Positions 1 to 8,671 of a stretch of DNA of 64,000 nt are shown one piece after another. Location: the NCBI GenBank assembly GCA_022041995.1, contig CP074381.1, forward strand, positions 496,001 through 560,000. The letters run 5' to 3'. This stretch comes from Cupriavidus necator. GTDB lineage: Bacteria; Pseudomonadota; Gammaproteobacteria; Burkholderiales; Burkholderiaceae. The notes under the pieces were generated by a model. The model was not told the origin of the DNA. It did not search any database and worked only from the letters and a program-made list of their open reading frames with translations. The first letter of the stretch is position 1, and each line of letters begins with the position of its first letter. A program made the position numbers and the translations under genes.

Positions 1-1145
1 TTGGCCGAGGCCTCGCGCACGCGCAGGCGCAGCCGCTCCACATACTTGCGGAAGCCGCCGCGCTCCAGCAGCGCCGCCGTCACCGCCTCGGCAAAGTGCG
101 AGCCGGCCACGCTGGTCAGCACCTTCACATCGACCAGGTCCTTGATCAGCGCCTTGTCGGCCACCAGGTAGCCGACCCGCAGCGAGGCCGACACCGTCTT
201 GGAAAAGCCGCCAATGTAGATCACGTGCTCAAGCTGGTCCAGCGTGGCCAGCCGGTCGGTGAAGTGGGTCTGGAAGTCCGAGAAGATATCGTCCTCGACA
301 AAGCGGAAGCCATGCCGGCGCGCCAGCTCCAGCAGCCGGAATGCCACCGGCGGCGCCAGCGTCGACCCGGTCGGGTTCTGCAGCACGCTGTTGGTGAAGA
401 ACAGCTTGGGCTTGTGCTGGCGCAGCAGCGCCTCGGTGGCCTCCGGGTCGGGGCCGTTGGGCGTGTGCGGCACGCCCACCAGCTGCACCCCGTGCAGCCG
501 CAGCAGGCCGAACAGGTTGTAGTAGCCGGGATCTTCCACGAACACCGTATCGCCGGGCTTGAGCAGGTGGCGCACCACCAGGTCCAGCGCCTGGCTGGCA
601 CCGGTGGTGATCAGCACTTGCGGCAGTTCGGCGGCGATGCCCAGCTGGCGCACGCGCAGCAACACCTGGCGGCGCAGTTCCGGATGCCCCATCGGCGTGG
701 CGTAGTGGATCACGCTGTCGATCTCGTTGCGCGAGATCGCGCGGATCGCCTGCGTCAGCCCCTCAATGTCGCGCCAGGTCTCGGGCACGAAGCCGCCGGC
801 CAGCTTGAGCGTGCCGCTGGGGTGGTTGAACTGCTCGAGGATGTGGTCGGAAAGATCCTCGGCCAGGCTCGGATCCGACCAGCCGCACGCCGAGCGCCCC
901 GCCAGCGGACTGTCCGCTACATAGAAGCCCGAACCCTGGCGCGAATCCAGCAGCCCTTGCGATACCAGCCGGTCATAGGCTTCGATCACCGGGAAGCGGC
1001 TGATGCCGTTCTCCGCCGCCAGCTGCCGGATCGACGGCAGGCGTGCGCCGGGCCGTGCTTCGCGGTTGCCGATCCACGCCTTCACGCCGGCAACGATCTG
1101 CTCGGTCAGTGGAATTCCGGTGGAAGCATCTAAGATTAATTTCAT
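1..1145 (-). CDS. MocR/PdxR-family GntR regulator with aminotransferase-like domain (C-terminus beyond window)
   Basis: The reverse strand reads without a stop from ATG at 1145 to the window edge, about 381 codons of an expected 470-500. The N-terminus holds a GntR winged helix: ARPGARLPSIRQLAAENGIS is followed by a VIEAYDRLVSQGLL-type recognition segment. A fold-type I aminotransferase domain follows, with TGASQALDLV, NPTG and a GGFSKTVSASLRVGYL segment where the PLP lysine lies. MocR proteins use the PLP domain as an effector sensor and usually control PLP, amino-acid or taurine/GABA genes. The target here is unknown. AACTGT motifs lie upstream. The downstream divergent gene is a DUF2917 protein, not an enzyme that would reveal the ligand. 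Confidence 0.88.
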   Translation of the reverse strand, partial: MKLILDASTGIPLTEQIVAGVKAWIGNREARPGARLPSIRQLAAENGISRFPVIEAYDRLVSQGLLDSRQGSGFYVADSPLAGRSACGWSDPSLAEDLSDHILEQFNHPSGTLKLAGGFVPETWRDIEGLTQAIRAISRNEIDSVIHYATPMGHPELRRQVLLRVRQLGIAAELPQVLITTGASQALDLVVRHLLKPGDTVFVEDPGYYNLFGLLRLHGVQLVGVPHTPNGPDPEATEALLRQHKPKLFFTNSVLQNPTGSTLAPPVAFRLLELARRHGFRFVEDDIFSDFQTHFTDRLATLDQLEHVIYIGGFSKTVSASLRVGYLVADKALIKDLVDVKVLTSVAGSHFAEAVTAALLERGGFRKYVERLRLRVREASA

Positions 1146-1193
1146 GGGCAGGCAGCCGGGGGAAGCCGGTAGGCGCAGATCGCTACAAGCGAC

Positions 1194-1246
1194 AACTGTC
1201 AGGGAAAACTACTGAACAGTTCATCGAAAACTGTTCACAACTGTAC
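1194..1246. promoter_or_regulatory. Cluster of AACTGT motifs, candidate MocR operator
   Basis: GAACAGTT (1214-1221) and AACTGTTC (1229-1236) form a perfect 8 bp inverted repeat with a 7 bp spacer. Two more AACTGT copies in direct orientation start at 1194 and 1239. The cluster lies 49-101 bp upstream of the MocR start codon. MocR regulators typically bind mixed direct and inverted repeats in the divergent intergenic region, so autoregulation is the likely role; this is inferred. Confidence 0.5.
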
Positions 1247-1293
1247 ATGGGATTGTAGTAACGGATGCGAATAATGGAAGCGTGGCGGAGGAA

Positions 1294-1338
1294 GGCGCCG
1301 GCTACCGTGATCATTCCGCATCCACGGGGGCCGGCGCC
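1294..1338. other. Long imperfect hairpin in the DUF2917 leader
   Basis: GGCGCCGGC (1294-1302) pairs perfectly with GCCGGCGCC (1330-1338). Inside it, CCGTG pairs with CACGG. It ends 33 bp before the DUF2917 start codon. No U-tract follows, so it is probably a leader structure, not a terminator. Confidence 0.4.
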
Positions 1339-1370
1339 GGACGCGACCGCCGGGCGATGAGGAGCGGGAC

Positions 1371-1709
1371 ATGCGCGAACTACGGACTTTCGAACTGGAT
1401 GAGCCTGGGCAGCCAGTGAGCTGGCGCGCCGGTTACGGGCAGACCGTCTGCGCGGCGGCGGGCAGGTTGTGGGTGACGGTGGAAGGCAATCCCAACGACA
1501 TCTGGCTGGAGCCGGGGGCCGAACTGCCGTTGCCGGAGGGCTACCGGGTGTGGCTGTCGGGCGATGGCGCGGGCGCGCGCTTCACGCTGGCACAGGTGCC
1601 GGCGCCGTGGTCGCTGCGGCGGCTGGCGGCATGGCTGCGGGTGATGCGGCACCGGGTGGAGGAGCACAGCACGGATGCGTTCGGGGAGTGCCCCAGGATC
1701 TGGGCCTGA
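1371..1709 (+). CDS. DUF2917 domain protein
   Basis: A 112-residue protein starting after a good ribosome-binding site (GAGGAGCGGGAC). It matches the DUF2917 pattern: a small beta-rich domain with an RAGYGQTVCAAAGRLWVTVEG stretch (split here as RAGYGQTVCA then AGRLWVTVEG) and a NDIWLEPGAELPLPEGYRVW segment resembling half a cupin barrel. It has no signal peptide and no obvious catalytic residues. The function of the family is unknown. It is often found beside MocR-type regulators in Burkholderiales, as here. It is monocistronic, closed by a terminator. Confidence 0.8.
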   Translation: MRELRTFELDEPGQPVSWRAGYGQTVCAAAGRLWVTVEGNPNDIWLEPGAELPLPEGYRVWLSGDGAGARFTLAQVPAPWSLRRLAAWLRVMRHRVEEHSTDAFGECPRIWA

Positions 1710-1734
1710 GCGTCCACTCACGCTTTGCCGGAAC

Positions 1735-1757
1735 GGCCACCTGCGGGTGGCCTTTTG
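1735..1757 (+). terminator. Intrinsic terminator after the DUF2917 gene
   Basis: GGCCACC (1735-1741), loop TGCG, GGTGGCC (1746-1752), followed by TTTTG. It ends 100 bp before the icmF promoter. Confidence 0.8.
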
Positions 1758-1850
1758 TTTGCCCGGGTGCTTGCGCGGCGCCTGCCGCGGGCGCCTACTC
1801 TATAGGGACAGCCCCCGTCCCACGCACGCCGGTCTCGGGGTTCCGCCCCA

Positions 1851-1881
1851 TTGCTTTACGTTAACGTCAACGTCATATAAT
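1851..1881 (+). promoter_or_regulatory. icmF promoter with MerR-type 19 bp spacer and operator dyad
   Basis: A consensus -10, TATAAT, lies at 1876-1881 and a -35-like TTGCTT at 1851-1856, giving a 19 bp spacer instead of 17. Within the spacer ACGTT (1858-1862) and AACGT (1869-1873) form a dyad centred almost exactly on it; an overlapping ACGTTAACGT palindrome covers 1858-1867. A dyad inside an over-long spacer is the hallmark of MerR-family activation. The motif resembles that known for LiuR, the MerR regulator of branched-chain amino-acid degradation, which fits an isobutyryl-CoA enzyme. The regulator gene is not in the window. Confidence 0.65.
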
Positions 1882-1991
1882 CGATCGGCCCCGACCCGGG
1901 GCGCAGCCCGCGCTTTTGCAGCCAAGCCGGCACAGAACGGCACTTCCGGCGCATGCCGCGGTGGCAGCCAACACCAGAAACGGTGGAGACA

Positions 1992-4900
1992 ATGACCGAT
2001 CTTTCCGATGTGCATGATGTGCGCCGCGGGGCGCCCCAGCCCAAGCCGACCGCGCAAGGCCGCGGTCCGGTCAACAAGGTGCGCTTTGTCACGGCGGCGT
2101 CGCTGTTCGACGGCCATGACGCCTCGATCAACATCATGCGCCGCATCCTGCAGTCGCATGGCTGCGAGGTGGTCCACCTCGGCCACAACCGCTCGGTCGA
2201 GGAAGTAGTGACGGCGGCGCTGCAGGAAGACGCGCAGGGCATCGCGATTTCCAGCTACCAGGGCGGCCATGTCGAATACTTCAAGTACATGGTCGACCTG
2301 CTGCGCGAAAAGGGCGGCGAGCACGTGCAAGTCTTTGGCGGCGGCGGCGGCGTGATCGTGCCGGACGAGATCCGCGAGCTGCAGGCCTATGGCGTGGCGC
2401 GCATCTTCAGCCCCGAGGACGGCCAGCGCATGGGCCTGGCCGGCATGATTGCCGACATGGTGCAGCGCTGCGACATCGACCTGTCGCGCTATGCGCCGGC
2501 CTCGCTCGAACCGGTCGCCGGCGGTGACCGCCGCGCGCTGGCGCAGCTGATTACCGCACTAGAGAACGACAAGGCCGATCCGGCGCTGGTGCAGGCGATG
2601 CATGCGCAAGCGGCAGCGGCGTCGATCCCGGTGCTCGGCATCACCGGCACCGGCGGTGCCGGCAAGTCATCGCTGACCGACGAGCTGATCCGCCGTTTCC
2701 GGCTGGACCAGCAGGATGCGCTCTCCATCGCCGTGATCTCGATCGACCCGTCGCGGCGCAAGTCGGGCGGCGCGCTGCTGGGCGACCGTATCCGCATGAA
2801 CGCGATCAACCACCCGAACATCTTCATGCGCTCGCTGGCCACGCGCGAGGCGGGCTCGGAGATCTCGCAGGCGCTGCCGGACGTGATCGCCGCGTGCAAG
2901 GTGGCGGGCTTTGACCTGGTGATCGTTGAGACCTCGGGCATCGGGCAGGGTGATGCGGCCATCGTGCCGCACGTGGACCTGTCGCTCTATGTGATGACGC
3001 CCGAGTTCGGCGCGGCCAGCCAGCTCGAGAAGATCGACATGCTGGACTTCGCCGACTTCGTCGCCATCAACAAGTTCGACCGCAAGGGCGCGCAGGACGC
3101 GTGGCGCGACGTGGCCAAGCAGGTGCAGCGCAACCGCGAGCAATGGCACGGCAAGGCCGAGGACATGCCGGTCTATGGCACGCAGGCGTCGCGCTTCAAT
3201 GACGATGGCGTGACCATGCTGTACCAGGGCCTGCGCGAAGCGCTGGCGGAACGCGGCCTGAAGCTGCAGCCAGGCTCACTGCCCGCGCTGTGGGGGCGCA
3301 TTTCCACCGGCCAGAATGTGATCGTGCCGCCGGCGCGCAGCCGCTACCTGGCGGAACTGGCCGACACGGTGCGCGGCTACCACCGCCGCGTGATCGAACA
3401 GAGCCGCATCGCGCGCGAGCGCCAGCAGTTGCTCGCATCGAGCGCCATGCTGCAGGCAGCGCAGGGCGATGGCGCCGCGCTGGACGCGCTGGCCGCAGAG
3501 CGCGACACCGCCCTCGGCCAGGTCGAGCGCAAGTTGCTCGCCATGTGGCCGCGGATGCGCGAGGCCTACAGCGGCGACGAATACGTGGTCAGGATCCGCG
3601 ACAAGGAGATCCGCACCGGGCTGGTCACCACCACGCTGTCTGGCACCAAGGTGCGCAAGGTGGTGCTGCCGCGCTTCGAGGATGACGGCGAGGTGCTCAA
3701 GTGGCTGATGCGCGAGAACGTGCCCGGCAGCTTCCCGTACACCGCCGGCGTGTTCGCCTTCAAGCGCGAGAACGAGGACCCCACCCGCATGTTCGCCGGC
3801 GAGGGCGACGCCTTCCGCACCAACCGGCGCTTCAAGCTGGTGTCTGAAGGCATGGATGCCAAGCGCCTGTCGACCGCGTTCGACTCGGTCACCCTGTATG
3901 GCGAAGACCCGCATGTGCGTCCGGACATCTACGGCAAGGTCGGCAACTCCGGCGTGTCGATCGCCACGTTCGACGACATGAAGGTGCTGTACGACGGCTT
4001 CGACCTGACCAGCCCGAGCACCTCGGTGTCGATGACCATCAACGGCCCGGCGCCAACCATCCTGGCGATGTTCATGAACACCGCCATCGACCAGCAGCTC
4101 GACAAGTTCCGCGCCGACAACCAGCGCGAGCCCACCGCCGACGAGGAAGCCAAGATCCGCGCCTGGGTGCTGCAGAACGTGCGCGGCACGGTGCAGGCCG
4201 ACATCCTCAAGGAAGACCAGGGGCAGAACACCTGCATCTTCTCCACCGAGTTCTCGCTCAAGGTGATGGGCGATATCCAGGAGTACTTTGTCCACCACCA
4301 GGTGCGCAACTTCTACTCGGTGTCGATCTCGGGCTACCACATTGCCGAAGCCGGCGCGAACCCGATCTCGCAGCTGGCGTTCACGCTGTCCAACGGCTTC
4401 ACCTATGTGGAGGCGTACCTGGCGCGCGGCATGCATATCGATGATTTCGCACCCAACCTGTCGTTCTTCTTCTCCAACGGCATGGACCCCGAGTACAGCG
4501 TGCTGGGCCGCGTGGCGCGCCGCATCTGGGCTGTGACCATGCGCGACAAGTACGGTGCCAACGAGCGCAGCCAGAAGCTGAAGTACCACATCCAGACCTC
4601 GGGCCGCTCGCTGCATGCGCAGGAGATCGACTTCAACGATATCCGCACCACGCTGCAGGCGCTGATCGCGATCTACGACAACTGCAACTCGCTGCACACC
4701 AACGCCTACGACGAGGCCATCACCACGCCCACCGGCGAGTCGGTGCGCCGCGCGCTGGCGATCCAGCTGATCATCAACCGCGAGTGGGGCGTGGCCAGGT
4801 GCGAGAACCCCAACCAGGGCAGCTTCCTGATCGAGGAGCTGACCGACCTGGTGGAAGAGGCGGTGCTGCAGGAGTTCGAGCGCATTGCCGAGCGCGGCGG

Positions 4901-5282
4901 CGTGCTGGGCGCGATGGAGACCGGCTACCAGCGCGGCAAGATCCAGGAAGAGTCGCTCTACTACGAGCAGCTCAAGCACGACGGCACGCTGCCCATCATC
5001 GGCGTGAACACGTTCCGCAACCCGGACGGCGACCCGGTCCCGCAGAAGCTGGAACTGGCGCGCTCCAGCGAGGCCGAGAAGCAGAGCCAGCTCGACCGCC
5101 TGCAGGCGTTCCAGCAGGCCCATGCGGCCGAGGCGCCGGCGATGCTGCAACGGCTGCGCCAGGCGGTGATCGACAATCAGAACGTGTTTGCGGTGCTGAT
5201 GGACGCGGTGCGGGTTTGCTCGCTGGGGCAGATCACCCATGCGCTGTTCGAGGTGGGCGGGCAGTACCGGCGCAATATGTAG
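1992..5282 (+). CDS. icmF: Fused isobutyryl-CoA mutase (B12 domain + G-protein chaperone + mutase)
   Basis: The 1096-residue protein closely matches my recollection of the biochemically studied Cupriavidus IcmF. In order it has a cobalamin-binding domain with DGHDASIN (His42 as the cobalt ligand), a MeaI-type GTPase domain with P-loop [12 protein letters not shown] near residue 215 and NKFD, then the large acyl-CoA mutase barrel with [14 protein letters not shown]. It interconverts isobutyryl-CoA and n-butyryl-CoA using adenosylcobalamin, while the fused GTPase loads and protects the cofactor. ATG at 1992 is chosen because it follows GGTGGAGA and gives the family N-terminus MTDLSDV; an in-frame ATG at 1953 lacks a site. 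Its product enters butyryl-CoA oxidation, in line with the hydroxyacyl-CoA dehydrogenase downstream. Confidence 0.96.
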   Translation: MTDLSDVHDVRRGAPQPKPTAQGRGPVNKVRFVTAASLFDGHDASINIMRRILQSHGCEVVHLGHNRSVEEVVTAALQEDAQGIAISSYQGGHVEYFKYMVDLLREKGGEHVQVFGGGGGVIVPDEIRELQAYGVARIFSPEDGQRMGLAGMIADMVQRCDIDLSRYAPASLEPVAGGDRRALAQLITALENDKADPALVQAMHAQAAAASIPVLGITGTGGAGKSSLTDELIRRFRLDQQDALSIAVISIDPSRRKSGGALLGDRIRMNAINHPNIFMRSLATREAGSEISQALPDVIAACKVAGFDLVIVETSGIGQGDAAIVPHVDLSLYVMTPEFGAASQLEKIDMLDFADFVAINKFDRKGAQDAWRDVAKQVQRNREQWHGKAEDMPVYGTQASRFNDDGVTMLYQGLREALAERGLKLQPGSLPALWGRISTGQNVIVPPARSRYLAELADTVRGYHRRVIEQSRIARERQQLLASSAMLQAAQGDGAALDALAAERDTALGQVERKLLAMWPRMREAYSGDEYVVRIRDKEIRTGLVTTTLSGTKVRKVVLPRFEDDGEVLKWLMRENVPGSFPYTAGVFAFKRENEDPTRMFAGEGDAFRTNRRFKLVSEGMDAKRLSTAFDSVTLYGEDPHVRPDIYGKVGNSGVSIATFDDMKVLYDGFDLTSPSTSVSMTINGPAPTILAMFMNTAIDQQLDKFRADNQREPTADEEAKIRAWVLQNVRGTVQADILKEDQGQNTCIFSTEFSLKVMGDIQEYFVHHQVRNFYSVSISGYHIAEAGANPISQLAFTLSNGFTYVEAYLARGMHIDDFAPNLSFFFSNGMDPEYSVLGRVARRIWAVTMRDKYGANERSQKLKYHIQTSGRSLHAQEIDFNDIRTTLQALIAIYDNCNSLHTNAYDEAITTPTGESVRRALAIQLIINREWGVARCENPNQGSFLIEELTDLVEEAVLQEFERIAERGGVLGAMETGYQRGKIQEESLYYEQLKHDGTLPIIGVNTFRNPDGDPVPQKLELARSSEAEKQSQLDRLQAFQQAHAAEAPAMLQRLRQAVIDNQNVFAVLMDAVRVCSLGQITHALFEVGGQYRRNM

Positions 5283-5321
5283 ACCCGGCGGCACCGCGCA
5301 GCAAGCAGTGCCCGATTACCG

Positions 5322-5354
5322 CGCAGGGCGGCCGCAGTGAAGGGCCGCCCTGCG
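5322..5354 (+). terminator. Strong 12 bp hairpin after icmF
   Basis: CGCAGGGCGGCC (5322-5333) and GGCCGCCCTGCG (5343-5354) are a perfect 12 bp inverted repeat with a 9-nt loop. Only TT follows, so termination may be partial or Rho-assisted. Confidence 0.55.
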
Positions 5355-5424
5355 TTACACTCGAAGGCTGCGCCGGCGGCCGCGCCACGGCAAACGTATT
5401 CGAGACAACCGCAAGCCAAAGACC

Positions 5425-5862
5425 ATGGACACCCAGTACAACCCGACCAATATCTTCGCGAAGATCCTGCGCGGCGAGCTGCCGTGCATCAAGGTGTACG
5501 AGGACGACGACACCATCGCCTTCATGGACATCATGCCGCAGGCCGACGGCCATACGCTGGTGGTGCCCAAGGAAGCCGCGGTCAACCTGTTCGACCTGTC
5601 CGAGCAGGGCGCGCAGGCCGCCATCGTTGCCACGCAGCGGGTGGCGCGCGCGGTGCGCACAGCGTTTGCGCCGGACGGCATCTCCATCGGCCAGTTCAAC
5701 GGCGCGGCCGCGGGCCAGACCGTGCCGCACGTGCATTTCCATATCGTGCCGCGCTATGCCGACAGCGCGCTGCGCGGCCACGCGCGCGAGATGCAGGACC
5801 CGGAACTGCTCAAGGGGCATGCGGAACGCATCATCGCCGCGCTGCGCGAGCAGGCGGCCTGA
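5425..5862 (+). CDS. HIT-family nucleotide hydrolase (HinT-like)
   Basis: A 145-residue protein with the histidine-triad motif HVHFH at residues 102-106, preceded by FNGAAAGQTVPHVHFH-type spacing typical of HinT/Hit-like phosphoramidases. The N-terminal IFAKILRGELPCIKVYEDD is characteristic. HIT proteins hydrolyse nucleoside phosphoramidates and AMP-conjugates in the cytoplasm; the physiological substrate cannot be read from sequence. It lies between icmF and paaH1 with no strong ribosome-binding site (CAAAGACC before ATG). It is somewhat longer than minimal HinT because of a C-terminal helical tail. Confidence 0.9.
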   Translation: MDTQYNPTNIFAKILRGELPCIKVYEDDDTIAFMDIMPQADGHTLVVPKEAAVNLFDLSEQGAQAAIVATQRVARAVRTAFAPDGISIGQFNGAAAGQTVPHVHFHIVPRYADSALRGHAREMQDPELLKGHAERIIAALREQAA

Positions 5863-5906
5863 ATCAAGCATCAAAGCATTCAACCAAGCAAGCAGAGGAA
5901 GACAAG

Positions 5907-6761
5907 ATGGCAATCAAGACTGTAGGCATCGTCGGTGCCGGCACCATGGGCAACGGCATCGCCCAGGCGTGCGCAGTGGTGGGTCTTAACGTGGTGATGG
6001 TCGACATCAGCGACGCCGCCGTGCAGAAGGGCGTCGCCACCGTGGCGGGCAGCCTGGACCGGCTGATCAAGAAAGAGAAGCTGACCGAGGCCCAGAAGGC
6101 CGACGCGCTGGCGCGCATCAAGGGCAGCACGTCGTATGACGATCTCAAGGCCACCGATATCGTGATCGAGGCCGCCACCGAAAACTACGACCTGAAGGTC
6201 AAGATCCTCAAGCAGATCGACGCCGTCGTCGGCGAGAACGTGATCGTGGCATCGAACACCTCGTCGATCTCGATCACCAAGCTGGCCGCCGTGACTTCGC
6301 GCGCCGACCGCTTTATCGGCATGCACTTCTTCAACCCGGTGCCGGTGATGGCGCTGGTGGAACTGATCCGCGGCCTGCAGACCAGCGACGCCACCCACGC
6401 CGCCGTGGAAGCGCTGGCCAAGGAGCTGGGCAAGTACCCGATTACGGTCAGGAACAGCCCGGGCTTCGTCGTCAACCGCATCCTGTGCCCGATGATCAAT
6501 GAAGCCTTCTGCGTGCTGGGCGAAGGCCTGGCCTCGCCGGAAGAGATCGACGAAGGCATGAAGCTGGGCTGCAACCACCCGATCGGCCCGCTGGCGCTGG
6601 CCGACATGATCGGCCTGGACACCATGCTGGCCGTGATGGAAGTGCTGTACACCGAGTTTGCCGATCCGAAGTACCGCCCGGCGATGCTGATGCGTGAGAT
6701 GGTGGCGGCCGGCTACCTGGGCCGCAAGACTGGCCGCGGCGTGTACGTATATAGCAAGTAA
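5907..6761 (+). CDS. paaH1: (S)-3-hydroxybutyryl-CoA dehydrogenase
   Basis: This 284-residue protein converts acetoacetyl-CoA and (S)-3-hydroxybutyryl-CoA with NAD(H). The N-terminal Rossmann motif GIVGAGTMGNGIAQ (residues 7-20) binds NAD. Ser119, His140 (MHFFNP), Glu152 and Asn190 sit at exactly the catalytic and substrate positions described for the Ralstonia eutropha PaaH1 structure. The C-terminal helical domain carries the family GYLGRKTGRGVY end. A purine-rich AGAGGAAGACAAG precedes the ATG. Position after icmF suggests a place in butyryl-CoA/short-chain acyl-CoA metabolism; it could also feed acetoacetyl-CoA pools. A strong terminator closes the transcript. Confidence 0.96.
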   Translation: MAIKTVGIVGAGTMGNGIAQACAVVGLNVVMVDISDAAVQKGVATVAGSLDRLIKKEKLTEAQKADALARIKGSTSYDDLKATDIVIEAATENYDLKVKILKQIDAVVGENVIVASNTSSISITKLAAVTSRADRFIGMHFFNPVPVMALVELIRGLQTSDATHAAVEALAKELGKYPITVRNSPGFVVNRILCPMINEAFCVLGEGLASPEEIDEGMKLGCNHPIGPLALADMIGLDTMLAVMEVLYTEFADPKYRPAMLMREMVAAGYLGRKTGRGVYVYSK

Positions 6762-6786
6762 GCTGCCCGGCACTTTCCGCGTGGTA

Positions 6787-6817
6787 CGGCGGCCGCCTCC
6801 GGGCGGCCGCCGCTTTT
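6787..6817 (+). terminator. Intrinsic terminator after paaH1
   Basis: CGGCGGCCGC (6787-6796) and GCGGCCGCCG (6803-6812) are perfectly complementary, with a 6-nt loop and CTTTT after the stem. Confidence 0.85.
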
Positions 6818-6946
6818 CCCGGTGCCGGTTCCCGGTCGCCGCCAAATCCCGCTTACACGGCGTTATATGCCGAAACACTCCGCCGCATCCGGTAACAGGA
6901 ATGCGCGGTAGAGTGCACCCATTCCGTTTACGACAAGACAAGCTCC

Positions 6947-7255
6947 ATGGCTCACCCGATTCTCTTTGCTGCGCTGCTCGCGGGCGCAATGTCCCTGCTG
7001 GCGGCCCGTTCGGCGATGGCTCATGTGGATGTGGGCGTGCAGGTCGGCGCGCCGGTCTATGTGGCCCCGGCCCCTGTTTATGTGGCCCCCCCGCCCGTGG
7101 TCTATGCGCCGCGCTACCACGGCTGGCATGGCGACCGCTACTGGGACGGACGCCGCTGGTATGGCCGCAGTGAGTGGCGCGGGCGGCATCACCATCATGA
7201 CTATCGGCACTACGATCGCCATCACGGGCACGGTCACCGTGGCCACGGCCACTGA
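6947..7255 (+). CDS. Small secreted His-rich protein of unknown function
   Basis: A 102-residue protein with a Sec signal peptide (hydrophobic MAHPILFAALLAGAM stretch, likely cleavage after SAMA near residue 24). A repetitive Val-Tyr-Val-Ala-Pro segment follows (about residues 36-53), then a tail very rich in His, Tyr, Trp, Arg and Gly, including HHHH near residue 81 and HGHGHRGHGH at the end. Such periplasmic proteins are common in Cupriavidus and Burkholderia and have no assigned function; the tail could bind metal ions, which is inference. It is monocistronic and faces a DUF3293 gene convergently. The ribosome-binding site is weak. Confidence 0.75.
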   Translation: MAHPILFAALLAGAMSLLAARSAMAHVDVGVQVGAPVYVAPAPVYVAPPPVVYAPRYHGWHGDRYWDGRRWYGRSEWRGRHHHHDYRHYDRHHGHGHRGHGH

Positions 7256-7302
7256 CCCTCTCGCCGGCTGACGCGCCGCCACGACGCGGCGCGGCGCGAC
7301 GT

Positions 7303-7725
7303 TCAGCGCAGCAGCACCAGCCGCGGCACCGCGTCCGCGCCGCTCCACACCACCGCGTTCTGTTCGTATTTCTCGCCGAGGGTCCGCGCATCCTGCAGCG
7401 ACAGCCCCGGCACCAGGAAGCTCGGCTCGGCCGGCCAGCCGTTGGCAGGATGCTCGCCGGCGGCTTCGATCGCGCGCAATCCCATCTTCGCTATGTCCTG
7501 CGCCAGCGCCTGTTGCCGGTGCGCGTTGGCGTGGTCGTCGCAGCGCTGGCTGAACGGGTTGGCGGCGGTGATGAAGGCGCTCGATGCCACGCCCAGCGCG
7601 TGGTGAAGCGCCGCCAGCGGGGCGCTGGGCTCGTCTACCCGCAATATCATCGGCAGGTCGCCCAGCACGCGGTAATGCGTTTCGCGATAGGCCCGCAGCG
7701 TGGCGTCGTCGATGGCGCTGGCCAC
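7303..7725 (-). CDS. DUF3293 domain protein
   Basis: A 140-residue protein with the DUF3293 signature: FITAANPFSQ, then an Asn/Arg-rich helix (NAHRQQAL) and a C-terminal LGEKYEQNAVVW segment. The start is GTG at 7725, one base after the stop of the Crp-family gene and behind GGGGAAT, so the two are cotranscribed and probably translationally coupled. The domain is cytoplasmic and its biochemical role is unknown. The tail of the gene meets a GC-rich hairpin (7272-7293) that may end both convergent transcripts. Confidence 0.82.
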   Translation of the reverse strand: MASAIDDATLRAYRETHYRVLGDLPMILRVDEPSAPLAALHHALGVASSAFITAANPFSQRCDDHANAHRQQALAQDIAKMGLRAIEAAGEHPANGWPAEPSFLVPGLSLQDARTLGEKYEQNAVVWSGADAVPRLVLLR

Positions 7726-7726
7726 G

Positions 7727-8395
7727 CTATTCCCCGTACTGCCGCAACCCCTCCAGGTCCAGCACCTCGATCACGCCGTAGTCCACCCGCACCAGGCCCT
7801 GCTGTTCCAGCACCTTGAGCGCCTGGTTGGCGCGCTGGCGCGAGATGCCTGCAAGCAGGCCGATCTCTTCCTGCGAGATCTCCAGCGTCGTGCCGATCCC
7901 CGGATACAGGTGCTCATTGAACAGCGACGACACCGCGCGCGCCACGCGCGAATCGATGTCGAGCAGCCGCTCGTATTCCACCGCCGCGATGAACTGCCCG
8001 AGGCGTTCGTTGAACTGCGTCAGCAGGAAGCGCGTGAACGGCAGGCTGGTATCCAGCAACCACTGAAAAGTGTCGCGCGGCAGGAAGGCGATGGTCGAGC
8101 GGCGCAGCGCCATCACGTCGTACTTGCGGATCTCGGACTTGAGCACCGCGCCTTCGCCGAACCAGCCGCCGGTGGGCACGCCGGTGAACGTGACCGACTT
8201 GCCCGACGGCGACACCGTGGTGATCTTGACGATGCCTTCGAGCACGCCCATCCAGTGCTCGGCCATGTCACCCTTGTGACAGACGTAGTCGCCCTGGGTG
8301 TACTCGTGCACGAACATGGCGCGGCGCACGCGCTCGCGCTGCTCGGGACTCAGGTCTGCTGCCCACACGCAGCGGTCGACAAAATCGTTCAGCAT
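7727..8395 (-). CDS. Crp/Fnr-family transcription regulator
   Basis: A 222-residue protein with an N-terminal cyclic-nucleotide-binding-type beta-roll (residues about 15-130, including GDYVCHKGD and GGWFGEGAVL) and a C-terminal winged helix whose recognition region is QEEIGLLAGISRQRANQALK. It lacks the N-terminal cysteine cluster of FNR, so it is not an iron-sulfur oxygen sensor. It is closer to the unclassified Crp-like regulators common in beta-proteobacteria. A palindrome 36-53 bp upstream of its start is a likely autoregulatory site. It is divergent from the acyl-CoA synthetase / ABC importer operon, which it may control; that is inference. Confidence 0.9.
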   Translation of the reverse strand: MLNDFVDRCVWAADLSPEQRERVRRAMFVHEYTQGDYVCHKGDMAEHWMGVLEGIVKITTVSPSGKSVTFTGVPTGGWFGEGAVLKSEIRKYDVMALRRSTIAFLPRDTFQWLLDTSLPFTRFLLTQFNERLGQFIAAVEYERLLDIDSRVARAVSSLFNEHLYPGIGTTLEISQEEIGLLAGISRQRANQALKVLEQQGLVRVDYGVIEVLDLEGLRQYGE

Positions 8396-8430
8396 GGCCT
8401 GCAGAAGCTCCCGTAGGGATTAACCCGGAA

Positions 8431-8448
8431 TTGTCACCGGCGTGACAA
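8431..8448. promoter_or_regulatory. Crp/Fnr-type palindrome in the divergent promoter region
   Basis: TTGTCAC (8431-8437), CGGC, GTGACAA (8442-8448) is a perfect 7+7 palindrome with a 4 bp spacer, the geometry bound by Crp/Fnr dimers. It sits between the Crp-family gene and the acyl-CoA synthetase operon. The rest of the 276 bp gap has an imperfect hairpin at 8511-8541 and a weak TATAAC -10 at 8606-8611. Confidence 0.65.
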
Positions 8449-8671
8449 CCCGGGTGGTTGGCATGGACTATCGTACGATCACAACGGAACCGCGGGTGCC
8501 ACAAGCGGCACGCCGGGGAAGGCGGAAACGCTTTCCCGGCGCCCTGAGGAAAGGCACACCGGGCTTGATGCGATGCGGCAGATGCTGCGGGCAAAGCAAG
8601 CCAAGTATAACGACCGGACCGGCGCTTGACACCGGGCGTGGATCCCCACGCCGGAGGGACAGGAGACAGCG

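Noticed and set aside
3276-5294. A 672-codon reverse frame inside icmF
   Set aside because: Composition is typical of off-frame translation of GC-rich DNA, and icmF on the plus strand is a well-recognised enzyme over its full length.
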